NCBI GenBank assembly: GCA_037783545.1 | Contig: JBBELK010000011.1 | Span: 1,550,001-1,614,000 of the forward strand | Length of the DNA: 64,000 nt | From: Henricia sp. BOLD:AAB3569 | Lineage: Eukaryota; Echinodermata; Asteroidea; Spinulosida; Echinasteridae | Direction of reading: 5' to 3' | In this document: positions 1 to 10,860 of the stretch, in pieces | How the letters are laid out: each line of letters starts with the position of its first letter | Numbering within the stretch: the first letter of the stretch is position 1 | Notes under the pieces: model-generated | Told to the model about the DNA's origin: nothing | What the model saw: the letters and a program-made list of their open reading frames with translations, nothing else | Databases searched by the model: none | Program-made: the position numbers and the translations under genes

Positions 1-104
1 AAAAAAAAGTTTTTAGACAATGAAAACGGTACATTGTAAGGAAATATCCATAGTGTGTGCCCTTTGGCAAGGCACTTTGCCTCTCTCCATAAAGAATTAA
101 TGTA

Positions 105-450
105 CTAGCTCGATTAATCGCAAGTAGTAAACGGTACTCGTACTCGCGATTAGCATTTTTAAACTACTCGATTAATCGTGGCGCCGCAGGTACCGTTACA
201 TACTTGCGATTAATCGCGCACGATTACGCTATACTGTTACACTGTGACAGTCTTAAAAGACGGCCTGTGTGGAACTGAATTTTTATTGTGTAGGCCTATG
301 CTGACAATTTCAACACATAGGCCTACAATTACGTACATGCACGTGGTGTTTTTTGCCTTTTGATACGTTGCCAACTACTCACGATTAATCGACTAGTCGC
401 GAGTAATTGCTGCAACTACTCGTGAGTATTAAAATCCACTAGTCGCCCAG
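105..450. repeat. Degenerate inverted-repeat tract with CGATTAATCG motifs
   Basis: The palindromic words CGATTAATCG, GCGATTAATCGC and ACTACTCG recur in both orientations between about 105-235 and 375-450. This looks like a decayed foldback element. No coding potential is seen, and the family is not recognised. Confidence 0.4.
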
Positions 451-663
451 CACTATAATGTACCCCCTGAGTGTTTGTGTCAGGCTGCCAAGGCTGCATA
501 CTTCCTAGAAAGTTGTGCCCAACGACCAGGGGTGGTAATATACATTTTTGTACATACTGATTTTAACTGATTGTGCCCTTATTTTAACCAAAACAGAACT
601 GAATTATGGGAAGGTTGTTTGATCGCTATCCTTTCCACAATGCAGTTCTCTTTTTTGTCCAAG

Positions 664-940
664 AGACCAATCAGGTAACTAAGGTCTCCTTCCCTGTATA
701 TCTACCATAGCTAGGGCGCTTCCAGTGCAAGGACTGTGCGTTTTGTGTTGCGTTCATCCATTACATGCACGCGACGCGCCCCCTTCGCGTACACAATCCT
801 ACAAAGACGGGCAACTTGTTCGAAGTGACAAAATGCAACACCTTAGCAACGACAAAAAAACATTCATTCAATGGAAGACCCCAGCTATGGCGGATATAAA
901 GAAAAGGAGTTCTCCGCTCTCGGATTGGTGTATAGGTCTA
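664..940. mobile_element. Palindromic MITE-like element, copy 1
   Basis: The left end (gaccaatcaggtaactaagg) and the right end (cggattggtgtataggtc) are imperfect reverse complements. The inner parts around the CTTCCA and TGGAAG blocks also pair. A second copy lies at 16721-17054 with the same ends and the same run of GCGACGCGC motifs. It is non-autonomous because no transposase frame is present. It sits in the intron just before the exon at 1000. Confidence 0.6.
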
Positions 941-999
941 TGTTGTAAAGTGTCATGAAGTGTAATTTATTTTTTTGTCTTTTTTTCCCTATTTTTTAG

Positions 1000-1813
1000 A
1001 GATGAAGAGGATCGAGAAAGAGAAAGGCGTGATCGAAGACCTGATCGCAGTGTTGACCGCAGTGTTGACCGAGACCGCGACCGCGACAGGAGAGATCGTG
1101 GTCGTGACAGGGACCGGGATCGCGACCGCGACAGGAGAGATCGTGATCGCGACAGAGACCGTGACCGTGACCGCATCCGGGATCGTGACCGGGTTCGCGA
1201 CCAAGATCGTGACCGGGTTCGCGACCGGGTTCGCGACCAAGATCGCGACCAAGATCGCGACCAAGAACGTGACAAGGAAAGGGACAAGGAAAGGGAACGA
1301 CGACGCCGCGAGCGCGAACGAGAACGTGAAGGAGAACGCGACGTGGTCAAGGTGGACGCTGAGGGCAATGAAATCGCGGACGACAAAGAACAAGATAAGA
1401 ATCTTCAAGAAGTGTTGGAGAAGGACCGTGATCGCGACAGGGAACGTGGACGAGACCGTGACCGCGATCGTGACCGAGACAGAGACCGTGACCGAGACAG
1501 ACGAAGACGCGACCGTGACAGAGACCGGGACAGACGTGACCGAGATCGCGACAGGGACAAGGATCGCGGTCGCGACAGGAAACGAGAGCGTGATCGCGGC
1601 GACTATGGCGACGGCGAAGAACCCGACATTAAAGTCAAGGTTGAGGAGTTAAACGCCGAAGTGGGACTCGTGTCGTACCCCGCCGACGAGGATGAAGATG
1701 CAGAATATGGAGTCCGAATCAAGAAAGAAAAACTTGATGTCGGTTACGGCGATTTAGAGAAGCCAAATGGAATGGAACAGGAACAGGAGCAAGAGAAGCA
1801 GGAAGAGTCGTAA
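1000..1813 (+). CDS. 3' terminal coding exon of an Arg/Asp-rich (RD-repeat) protein
   Basis: A strong polypyrimidine tract and AG at 998-999 open an exon whose frame runs to TAA at 1811-1813. It encodes about 270 residues. The first part is dominated by Arg-Asp dipeptides with some Glu and Lys. A short non-repetitive spacer follows (VVKVDAEGNEIADDKEQDKN), then a second RD block. The tail is acidic and contains IKVKVEE and IKKEKLD, which fit the sumoylation consensus. Alternating R/D tracts are typical of nuclear RNA-processing proteins such as U1-70K-like, NELF-E-like and RBM25-like factors. I cannot assign a family from this exon alone. Upstream exons were not found and the gene is probably truncated by the window edge. 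Long open frames on both strands over the same stretch are by-products of the GA/GC-rich repeat. Confidence 0.75.
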
Positions 1814-1979
1814 TTGAACGTTTGCGCCTCGTGTCACGTCCACGTAAACAACAATTAGGTACGCTTTTAAGTTCTTTAAATGTCTTCTTATCCTTTGTAG
1901 ATAGCAATTTTCAAACTGACAGATTTTCTTTTCACATTCGTCAATTACTTTTCCCAATAGGAATCTTAAATTTTTGTAA

Positions 1980-1985
1980 AATAAA
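1980..1985 (+). terminator. Poly(A) signal AATAAA for the RD-repeat gene
   Basis: AATAAA lies about 165 bases after the stop at 1813. A second AATAAA is at 2095-2100. Either could end the transcript. Confidence 0.5.
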
Positions 1986-2221
1986 ACTGCTCTAAGCATT
2001 TGTCCGACTTTAAGTTTTTAATTGCAAGCTTTTGTCAAAGTTTGTGTAGAAGTTAAGTAATGGTTGTGTGTGTAAATAAGTGATGTACCGATTGAATAAA
2101 TAAATTAGCTTCGGCACTGACAGTAATGAGTCTATAAAGTTCATCCGTTGGTTGTAAATGTTCAACGCTAGCACAACGTCACAGTAAGTACACTTCATAT
2201 ATTTGGTAAGTAATGTGGTTG

Positions 2222-2450
2222 TGGTCGAGTCCATTACAAGTCTATCGCAAGTCCAGAGCCGATAAAATCACAAGTCTGTGACAAGTCCCGCACAAGTCCG
2301 TCACAAGTCCAGTAACAAGAAGCAAACGATAAACACGCGCAAAAGAATGCCTGTGTTGGAGTTCATTTGAATAGCTTGTGACGTGAATTAAGACCCAGGG
2401 ACTTGTGGTGGACTTGTGAAGGCTTGTGATTGACTCGACTACAATTCTGG
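2222..2450. repeat. ACAAGTC-rich interspersed repeat
   Basis: Irregular reiterations of ACAAGTCC/CTTGTG motifs fill this stretch, which also contains the phrase ttaagacccagggac. The same phrase and motif set recur at about 23470-23640 inside a WTAP intron. No coding potential is seen. Confidence 0.5.
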
Positions 2451-2749
2451 TAAGTAAGTAACAGGCAATCTTAGGGATGGTTGTTAAACCAGACATAATT
2501 TGATTTGTTAAGGGGATGTTTAAAGTCGGCCATCAAAATTTGATGCTTGGCAATATAACTCGCACCAGTCTTGTCCAAGTTTATTTTATGGGTAATGTAT
2601 GCATCTTGGTAAGTTGTATGCATCTTGGCCCGTTGTATTATTTGCAGAAAAAAAAACATTTATACAAATGTCTGTAGCTAAGCTCACTTGATAGCCGATT
2701 CCCAATCAGTGGGGAACAACTGCAATACCGTGATTCGAGACCACCAGGG

Positions 2750-2995
2750 GCCAATTTCATAAAGCTGTTTAGCATAAAAATGTGCTAAATCAAAAATTTG
2801 TTTGCTTTATAAAAAAGGGTTAATATTCAAAATTTTATGTCAACTTGTGTTCTTAGCAAGAATAGCAGATATTCTTGTGAAAAACACAAATTGACATGCA
2901 ATTTTAACTATTGACACATTTTTATGAAGCAAACACATTTTTTATGAAGCAAAAATTTCTGCTAAAAAGGGTGCCATTTTCAGAAGCATAAATTG
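2750..2995. mobile_element. Foldback repeat beginning ggggccaatttcat
   Basis: The left end (aggggccaatttcataaagc) and inner words such as tgctaaa and gcaaac are mirrored towards 2990. A related element lies at about 50780-50985, ending atgaaattggcccct. Non-coding. Repeats of this style are common in echinoderm genomes as far as I recall. Confidence 0.5.
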
Positions 2996-3190
2996 CTGAG
3001 GTTATTTTCTACCATAGCTATAAACATTTTATTTAATTTTTTTCTTGTCAAGTCGTGAAGTAAAATTTTGGGTCATTGCAAATGATACAATGGGCCTTTA
3101 AATCTATTGTAAAACTTCGTTCTTGATGTTCTGTTTGTACCCTTATGTACCCCCATCCCCTTTAACTTGGTTTGTCATTTTATTTTTCAG

Positions 3191-3298
3191 GTTATTCGTA
3201 GCGCAGATCATTCTTGAAATTCATGAATTCACTTCTCAAATATCGTTAACAGATGTTTTGTATAAATATCCTGAAAATTATGCAAATGATACTTTGTG
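3191..3298 (+). CDS. Possible terminal exon (35 codons plus stop), unknown protein
   Basis: A good acceptor (tatttttcag at 3181-3190) is followed, after one base, by an open frame that reads LFVAQIILEIHEF and then SLTDVLYKYPENYANDTL before TGA at 3296-3298. AATAAA follows within about 20 bases. The composition looks protein-like. It could be the last exon of an unseen gene or an alternative 3' exon of the gene that continues at 3762. It cannot be spliced directly to the 3762 exon in frame. No family is recognised. Confidence 0.3.
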
Positions 3299-3654
3299 AA
3301 TAGTAGACAAAAATAAATTCAGCTCTTGATGTGAATGTTAACGACGAAAATTACCGTCTCGTTTTTCTGTGTCATGAGTACCTAGCCGTTATTTTTTCTT
3401 GCTCGTTAATGAAGACATTACCATTAAGCAAAACAAATAATTCACCCCAATATTTCCCCCACTCTTGTAGTTAGGGAATTTTGCATTATTAGGGAAAACA
3501 TTTTTGGGGAAATGCTGACCAATTTGATAAAAGGTATTTTCCCCACAATTTGGAACTGTGTGCACTGTTAGGTTCGTACACAACTTTGCCCAGTTGCGCT
3601 ACCATGCAACACGAAGGAAGAATTGGGTCCATAGGGAAAACCTGAGGGAGGCTA

Positions 3655-3735
3655 CAACTATGCCTTATAGCTCAGCTGGTAGAGCATCTGACCGGTGAGT
3701 CGGAGGTCTCGGTTCAAATCCGGATAAGGCAACTG
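3655..3735 (+). tRNA. tRNA-like sequence (SINE head or pseudo-tRNA)
   Basis: GCCTTAT at the 5' side pairs perfectly with ATAAGGC at the 3' side as an acceptor stem. The D-arm TAGCTCAGCTGGTAGAGC forms an A box, and GGTTCAAATCC is the B box. The anticodon arm has a 5-bp stem with one G-T pair but an 8-nt loop, and the T stem has only four pairs, so it is probably not a functional tRNA. The flanking phrase aaaacctgaggga also precedes each unit of the array at 46761-47772, so the two share an ancestor. Confidence 0.5.
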
Positions 3736-3761
3736 CAACGGTTCAGTTTCTTAAATTGAAG

Positions 3762-6700
3762 TTGTGACCAACAACAATATCCCTCGATCGAGGCGTCTCC
3801 AAGGAACAGTTCCTGCTCCAATGTGCTCTTGCCGACTGAAGGAAAATGGAGTGAAACCTCGTGATTGTGCCCTACGAAAGATTTTTGGGTGTAGCAGCTG
3901 CCATGTATTTTTGACTTCACAGTTCCCACTGCTGGTAAGTAGGTAATCTTATTCTGATGTAATCTTATCCTGAAGTGAACGGCAACGTAGAGCGTGATCC
4001 AAAACTGGTAAACACTGGATGAAGAAATAATACCTCGATCTGTAAAGAAATGTCCATATTTTACAATCATATTACAAAAATTAATAAATTTGACTGGGCA
4101 CACTGCCATCACATTTTCAAGAAATAGTTGAAAATGCATGTAAAAATTGAATTTTGTCAATTTTATTGATTATCTGTCCCTCATGCATAAAAACAATCTC
4201 CGCATAAAATTGTAAAGTCAATTTCAATATGTGATAAACTGGGTGTGTGTATTAACATCAGTAGCAGGTAAACAAACGGGTTCACTTTAGTTTTCATTTG
4301 TTGTTGACTAAGGAAAGGCATTTGTCTCTTGAATTCTGTCCCTCATGCGTGGATCACGCTCTGTAATAAACACTGAAATCTTGAACGTTTAATGAACTAT
4401 CTGGTAACTTAATTTATTTTGGTTTGAAATTACATGTACATGCACATTCTAAAAGGGTTTATTTTAGTCCTGGTGATCAAGATGAGAATACGGAAAGAAT
4501 TGAGAAGTTGATCATGGCTTCACTTCAGACCGTGTGTGCAAAACGTAAGAGACAGGCTGAAAAATTCAAATGTTTCCTCACAAAATCTTAAATTTTTCCC
4601 ACTTAAAATGTTGGGTTTTTCCATCAAATCTACATATTCAAATGCTTGGATAAGTCATTTTAAAGAAAAAACCACTGATCAACCTCTCAACTCCTACTGC
4701 GAATACCTCTAAAATTACCAAAAGAGCTTTATTTGTCGCACTTGTATCTCTGGTCGAGTTCGGGCAATCTGTTCTTGACATGGGTAACTTGTTCTTGATT
4801 CGTAAGTGGTGTGTGATCCTGTTCCGAGTGCAGTTTTCTCGGGTCTTGTTGCCGTGGTTCGGGCGCGAGAACGAGTTAACCCATGTCAAGAACAGACAGC
4901 CCGAATTCGGTCTCAAAGTAAGATAAATGTTTGTCACAATTTTGAAAGTCATCCTGATGAAAACCATTAACTTTATTTCTGTTTCTTAATATCCTGAGGT
5001 CTTAGAAAGCTGCTGGGAGAAATCTTCGTGTTTGAAACAGGTAAGTGATTTGCACTGTAGATTTTTCTACTTCTACGTCAACATGCTATATGTGACCTGT
5101 CACGACAAAATGAGCGTAAAGTCAGAATTTTCGAAAATTTAATATTTGTACTTTTAAATTCAGCAGAAAAAGAGCTTTCCAATGGTATATAACACATAAG
5201 GTAAAACTATTCCTCCAACGCAACACAGCTTGCATCCTGAGATCTCAGGGAATTTCCACTCTGCAAAGCGACGTGACAATACCCTGAGGAAATACACGCA
5301 AATCTGTGGAGCGAGCCGGCTGTTGTCTTGAGCCAACTCACGCCCGAGTCATTTTGATGTAATTTAATCAATTCGGTCATGTTATGCCGAAAAGAAACAT
5401 TTTCTATACTTTCCAGAAATTGTATTGGGTTCCGTTCCTTATGACTGTCCCATTCCTACCAAATTTTCAAACGACGAACTTTATTTATTCCGCAGTTTTT
5501 CAAATTAATAACAGGGATGCATGCTGACGAATGTAATGGAACGGATTCCCCAGTATTCTTTAAATAGCAGCCAATCGCCGACGCGGACAACGGCCAGCAT
5601 TACCGAGTATTGTATCACATGCATGCACGGTGTTTACAATATGCGCGCGTTACATTTGAATGCCTGCAATCGTGCTGCATAATGCACTGCAAGCGTCCTG
5701 ATTGGTCCAGCAGAGGCGACAAGATTTCTGTCGCTAGTCCCACCGCCAAATGGGGCCTTTTTCAACAGGGCCACTGTACGCAGGAGTTAGGGAGTGCTTT
5801 AAAGGGGCACTGTTGCAAGAGGATGCACAGCTTGGAGAAGTGGTAGTGTTCAAACAAATCTTACAAAACTTCAAACAAAATTTCTTACGAGTTACGAAGA
5901 AAGCTATCGTCAAAATTTGTCTGAAAATGATGTTTTTAATTGTTGGATGATGCTAACAATTTGGAATCAAATAGAATAAGAGTTACTCTTTATAAATTTT
6001 ACAAAACCCTAAAATTAAACACTTTGTGCTGTGTGAACATTTCTTTCGTTTCCTATTAACAGGACCAATTTGTGAAGCTCCATTGTGTTGCTGCCCATGC
6101 TTGGCCTCATCTTGACTATTGGACTCCACGTACATGTCTCTGTCCTGTTAGAATTCAATTGTTCGTCATGAGCAGTTTCTAGGTATTGTAATGATCAGCT
6201 TCCAGGTATTGTAATGATCAGCTTGTTAACTATTTCCCAATGTAACATAACGGCGCTCTATGCTAACTGTTTAGCTAAGTGTTCAACTTCCTTAGCTGTT
6301 TTTGTTCGTATCCTTTCAACAGGACCAGTTTGTGAAGCTCCATTGTGTTGCTGCCTATGCTTGGCCTCACCTGGACTATTGGACTCCACGTACATGTCTC
6401 TGTCATTTGTTCATCATGAGCAGTTTCCAGGTATTGTAATAATCAGCTGATGTTAAGAGTTGAGAAGTTGATCGGATTTTTTTCTCTTTAAAATGACTCA
6501 TCAAGCATCGGTAAGTGAAGATTTGATGGAAAAACCCAAAATTAGGAGTGGGGAAAAATTAAATATTTGTGTAGAAATTTATCAGACTGTCTCATGTTTT
6601 GTACACAAGGTCTAAAGGTCAACTTCTCAATTCTTTTTAATTTTGTAAAATTATTTTGTTTAGTCTTTTTCAGTTGTAGTACGGTGCCAGTTTGTACAAA

Positions 6701-9700
6701 TTGTCAACTAACCACGGAGACCTGGTCATGTATTTAAATCAAGTAACAGGTCTCGCCAGTTGGTACCAATTGTCAACTAACCACGGAGACCTGGTCATGT
6801 ATTTAAATCAAGTGACAGGTCTCGCCAGTCAGTACAAATTGTCAACTAACCACTGAGACCTGGCATTTAAATCAAGTAACAGGTCTCGCCAGTCAGTACA
6901 AATTGTCAACTAACCACTGAGACCTGGTCATGTATTTAAATCAAGTAACAGGTCTCGCCAGTTGGTACCAATTGTCAACTAACCACGGAGACCTGGTCAT
7001 GTATTTAAATCAAGTGACAGGTCTCGCCAGTTAGTACAAATTGTCAACTAACCACTGAGACCTGGTCATGTATTTAAATCAAGTAACAGGTCTCGCCAGT
7101 TGGTACAAATTGTCAACTAACCACGGAGACCTGGCATTTAAATCAAGTAACAGGTCTCGTCAGTTAGTACAAATTGTCAACTAACCACGGAGACCTGGCA
7201 TTTAAATCAAGTAACAGGTCTCGCCAGTCAGTACAAATTGTCAACTAACCACTGAGACCTGGTCATGTATTTAAATCAAGTAACAGGTCTCGCCAGTTGG
7301 TACCAATTGTCAACTAACCACGGAGACCTGGTCATGTATTTAAATCAAGTGACAGGTCTCGCCAGTTAGTACAAATTGTCAACTAACCACTGAGACCTGG
7401 TCATGTATTTAAATCAAGTAACAGGTCTCGCCAGTTGGTACAAATTGTCAACTAACCACTGAGACCTGGTCATGTGTTTAAATCAAGTAACAGGTCTCAC
7501 CAGTTAGTACAAATTGTCAACTAACCACTGAGACCTGGTCATGCATTTAAATCAAGTAACAGGTCTCGCCAGTTAGTACAAATTATCAACTAACCACTGA
7601 GACCTGGTCATGTATTCAAATCAAGTAACATGTCTCGCCAGTTAGTACAAATTGTCAACTAACCACTGAGACCTGGTCATGCATTTAAATCAAGTAACAG
7701 GTCTCGCCAGTTAGTACAAATTGTCAACTAACCACTGAGACCTGGTCATGCATTTAAATCAAGTAACAGGTCTCGCCAGTTAGTACAAATTGTCAACTAA
7801 CCACTGAGCCCTGGTCATGTATTTAAATCAAGTAAAGGGTCTTTTGGCACTTAACAAGTGACAATCCCCATATCTTGGGTGGGGAAGCCTGAGGGAGGGG
7901 TGGAGGAAACAGTTTATGTGCTGTGTGAAAATATCTTTCGTTTCCTATCAACAGAACCAGTTTGTGAAGCTCCCTTGTGTTGCTGCCCATGCTTGGCCTC
8001 ACCTGGACTATTGGACTCCACATACATGTCTCTCTCCTGTTGGAATTAATTTGTTCATCATGAGCAGCTTTCAGGTATTGTAATGATCGGCTTGTTAACT
8101 CTTTTCCAATGTAATATTTAAAGGCACTCTATGCTAACTGTTTAGCTAAGAACTGTTTAAAACCTGTGCTTGGGTGGGACTCGAACCCTCAACCCCCTAA
8201 AACAGTTGTTTTAACCATTTGACCACTCAGCAAAATTTAAAACAAAAATATCAGATCAAACTTTTTGGCAGGATTTATGAATATTCATGAGCAGGGATTT
8301 GTCGCACCTTGGTACCAGTTTTGTATTTTACCTACAACATGATGGATATGGTTTCATGGTGCTGTGTTCAGTGCCCAAACACAGTAAAATTGATTTGACC
8401 ATTGCACATGTGCAGTGATTTTGAATATTCATGAGCAGGGTTTCCTTACACCTCTGTACCTGTTTTGTTTGTTACATGCAACATGATGGATATGGTTTCA
8501 TGGTGCTGTGTTCAGTGTCCAAACAAGGTAAAATTGATTTGACCAACTGCACATGTGCAGTGATTTTGAATATTCATGAGCAGGGTTTCCTTACACCTCT
8601 GTACCTGTTTTGTTTGTTACATGCAACATGATGGATATGGTTTCATGGTGCTGTGTTCAGTGTCCAAACACAGTAAAATTGATTTGACCATTGCACATGT
8701 GCAGTGATTTTGAATATTCATGAGCAGGGTTTCCTTACACCTCTGTACCTGTTTTGTTTGTTACATACAACATGATGGATATGGTTTCATGGTGCTGTGT
8801 TCAGTGTCCAAACACAGTAAAATTGATTTGACCAATTGCACATGTGCAGTGATTTTGAATATTCATGAGCAGGGTTTCCTTACACCTCTGTACCCATTTT
8901 GTTTGTTACATGCAACATGATGGATATGGTTTCATGGTGCTGTGTTCAAACACAGTAAAATGGATTGACGAACTGCACATGTGCAGTGGTTTATGAATAT
9001 TAATGAGCAGGCTTCCCCTGCAGTTCAAGACCAGTTTGGTTTGTGACATGCAACATGATGGATATGGTTTGTGTTTTGAAGATGAATTTAAAATATACTT
9101 TTCCAAAAAAGAAATGCAGTTTTTTTAACTGACGTTTGTCAAATACAGTGAACTTGTGGATAACAAGGCACTGATCGACCAATCACTTTGGAATCGCTTT
9201 CAAGACTGTTCTGCTTCAGTGATTTTCTCTTGGTCCAAGAGGACCTGTTTGAACAAAGTGATTCCCACAGCAATGAAATGTGGCATTTCATGTTTCTGGG
9301 AGAATCCTGTAGTTAAGGGCTCTTAGAAATAAAATTTTGGTTTTTCAACCTGATTGAGCCTACGTGGGATGAGCTGACCTCTGGAACCGTGGATCGCAAA
9401 AACAGCCCTAGAAGTGCAGGAGCTCAGGGAGGCACTTCAGGCAGAGTGGCGCACCCTGCCTCATACGGAGGCTTGAGCAGTCAGCCTTGCCACAAGAGGT
9501 GGTCATACACGTTACTGACCGATAAAATGTTACATCTCTCAGCTTCCTCGATCTTTCGGTCAGATTATAATTATAATTTTATTTTTTGAATCGTATACTA
9601 CTGTAATTATAGATCCACTGCAACTGGTTGAAACAATTAATAACTTTCTTTCTTGCATTCACAGTCTGTTGCTACTGATAATGCTGACCGGCCACCCACC

Positions 9701-10855
9701 CTCCATCTTCGAATTCACTGTCAAGAAGACGTCTGGCCAGTTTTCAACTACGGTAAGTCATGATCCATTGTTTTATTCATCTTTAATAATAATAATGACA
9801 TCTTATATAGCGCACATATCTATCCTGCAGGATACTCATGGCGCTTTACAATATCATTACCCTGGTCATTAGGCACAACTCCCTGGGGAGTATGCAGCCC
9901 CGGCAGCCTGACACAAGCGCTCAAAGGCTGCAACCCTTGCAGAGAAAGCCCATTTACTCCTGGGTGGAGAGAGGCAACTTATGGCAAAGTTCTTTGCCCA
10001 AGGGCACAAGCACACCATGGTCGTGGCTGGAATCGAACCTACGACCATAGAATTAGGCACGCTCTTGCTGTAAAGTTTGATTGTACAAACCACTAACGAG
10101 ACGATTTTAAGTAGCCAGATTATGCAGTCTTACTTGTTTCGATAAAATGGCAAGTTGCTACACCGAAGACCACTAAATGAATATTCCCCTTAAAGCTAGC
10201 ATCACTCATGGCCCCCAACTGTAGTGTTAAATTATAATTTAACCGTTTGTCTCATAAAATGACCAAACAATTTTCATGGATCTCATGATGTTCATTATAC
10301 TGACAATGTTCAATTCCGGAGTTTCATAAACACGGGTCTTCGGAGACCGATTACCCTCAGAATATAAACAGTATATGGCATTGTGTATCGAATAACACGC
10401 AAAAAACAATCTTCTTAATGCCAGGTTGACCTTATGAAAATGTATTGAGAATTTGCTCATAATGTACAAATTGTGCAGTATGTTGTAATTTTGTTTTGTT
10501 GATTTCCGACAGGGTTGCAAAGTAACTTTGTCCAGAAGCAGAACTCTCTCGCAATCTGTTTGTGCTGTGGGAACTCCAGTACATCACTTTCATTTTGGGT
10601 AAGTTGAAATTATTTTATATCGGCCAATCATCTAATAAAATGCACAACATTCAGAAATGTCCAAGCATTTCATTTCCCAATATACCAATCACCATTTTTC
10701 ACAAACTAAGTCCGAAAAAATGTCCAAGTATGCAGCCTTCCCACCGCACTATCTCCAGTCTCAAAAAGTATTACTTAGTATAAAGTCCTCTGTAGTTAAT
10801 TTGTGCCAGCTATGTTGTTTGAAAATTTGTTCTTTTTTTTCCTCAGACACGTTGA
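3762..10855 (+). CDS. Unrecognised spliced gene, 3' part, with a triplicated internal exon
   Basis: Exon-like blocks join with consistent phase: 3762-3934 (preceded by AAG, followed by GTAAGT); 4999-5040 (14 codons, phase 0-0, VLESCWEKSSCLKQ); one of three related exons at 6063-6182, 6323-6430 or 7955-8074 (phase 0-0, core KLHCVAAHAWPHLDYWTP); 9665-9752 (phase 0 to 1, includes TLHLRIHCQEDVWPVFNY); 10513-10598 (phase 1 to 0, includes GLQSNFVQKQNSLAICLCC); and 10847-10855 (Thr-Arg-stop). The Cys/His/Trp-rich product of about 170 residues is not recognised. Every junction has a GT-AG pair, and most donors are GTAAGT or GTAAGTG. Upstream exons are missing, because the first block needs a phase-1 donor. 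Copy 1 of the triplicated exon ends in an in-frame TAG. The frame could also belong to a decaying gene; transcript data would settle it. Confidence 0.45.
4490..4700. mobile_element. Palindromic repeat with GAGAAGTTGATC ends
   Basis: The left end (agaattgagaagttgatcatggcttca) and right end (tgatcaacctctcaactc) are inverted. Related copies or halves occur at 6455-6640, 12510-12665, 13365-13420, 48895-49040 and 55065-55220, each carrying the internal phrase caaaattttgggtttttcc or its complement. It is a non-autonomous family with at least six members in this window. Confidence 0.6.
6023..6450 (+). repeat. Tandem duplicated exon copies 1 and 2 with flanking intron
   Basis: Exon copies at 6063-6182 and 6323-6430 start 260 bases apart. 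Each has a pyrimidine-rich acceptor ending AACAG and a GTATTGTAAT donor. Copy 1 encodes a stop as its last codon (TAG where the others have CAG). Copy 2 lacks four codons near its 3' end. A third copy is at 7955-8074, after the 69-bp satellite. The shared intron text agcttgttaact and gctaactgtttagctaag shows that intron sequence was duplicated too. Confidence 0.65.
6690..7840. repeat. 69-bp satellite array, about 16-17 units
   Basis: The unit starts ggtctcgccagttagtacaa and contains caactaaccactgagacctgg and atttaaatcaagtaacag. Successive starts at 6749 and 6818 give a 69-bp period. Shorter ~64-bp units lack TCATGT. Each unit carries inverted GGTCTC and GAGACC words, so single units can fold. 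The array separates exon copies 2 and 3 of the gene above. Confidence 0.85.
8159..8232 (-). tRNA. tRNA-like sequence on the minus strand
   Basis: Read on the minus strand, GAGTGGTCAAATGG resembles an A box and GGGTTCGAGTCCC is a perfect B box with a paired T stem. GCTTGGGTGGGACTCGAACCC on the plus strand marks the 3' half. The acceptor stem pairs only partly. It is probably a tRNA-derived SINE head or a pseudo-tRNA. Confidence 0.4.
8262..9075. repeat. ~145-bp tandem repeat, about six units
   Basis: The phrase gattttgaatattcatgagc recurs at 8417, 8562, 8706 and 8851, with diverged units near 8272 and 8988, giving a 144-145 bp period. Each unit includes ctgcacatgtgcagt, a palindrome, and catgatggatatggtttcat. 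Short frames inside are products of the repeat and are not genes. Confidence 0.85.
9101..9320. repeat. Interspersed repeat (cttgtggataacaaggcactgat family), copy 1
   Basis: This stretch matches 48100-48290 in the same orientation and 17745-17945 in the opposite orientation, sharing gatcgaccaatcactttgg and caagaggacctgtttgaac. It is non-coding and looks like a dispersed transposon fragment. Confidence 0.65.
9380..9545. repeat. Interspersed repeat (gccttgccacaagaggtggtc family)
   Basis: The phrases ggcagagtggcgcaccc, gcagtcagccttgcc and ggtggtcatacacgttactg are shared with 40860-40975. An inverted copy lies at 61935-62045. The element has no open frame. Confidence 0.65.
9665..9752 (+). other. 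Well-supported internal exon of the unknown gene
   Basis: The acceptor is preceded by a long pyrimidine run (tttctttcttgcattcacag) and followed after 88 bases by GTAAGT. Phase 0 to 1. The residues TLHLRIHCQEDVWPVFNY look like folded-protein sequence. It is part of the gene described at 3762-10855. Confidence 0.5.
9781..10100 (-). mobile_element. tRNA-derived SINE, minus strand
   Basis: On the minus strand the head has an A-box-like TAGTGGTTTG and the B box GGTTCGATTCC. A body follows with TTGGGCAAAG, and then a tail reading GTAAAGCGCCATGAG, GCGCTATATAAG and ATTATTATT. This tail style also ends the elements at 38815, 50370 and 60590. Confidence 0.7.
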
Positions 10856-10860
10856 AAGAA

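Noticed and set aside
975..1652. Alternative long frames, including minus-strand 967-1408, over the RD exon
   Set aside because: They arise from the GA/CG periodicity of the RD repeat. The frame ending at 1813 has a splice acceptor, a non-repetitive acidic tail and poly(A) signals.
3655..3735. Functional tRNA gene
   Set aside because: The anticodon loop has eight bases and the T stem is incomplete, so a pseudo-tRNA or SINE head is more likely.
6690..7840. Regular 69-bp repeats considered as a CRISPR array
   Set aside because: Whole units repeat with no unique spacers, and the context is eukaryotic. It is a satellite.
8431..8920. Repeated 66-codon frames in the 145-bp array
   Set aside because: They recur once every second unit with identical text and are explained by the satellite.
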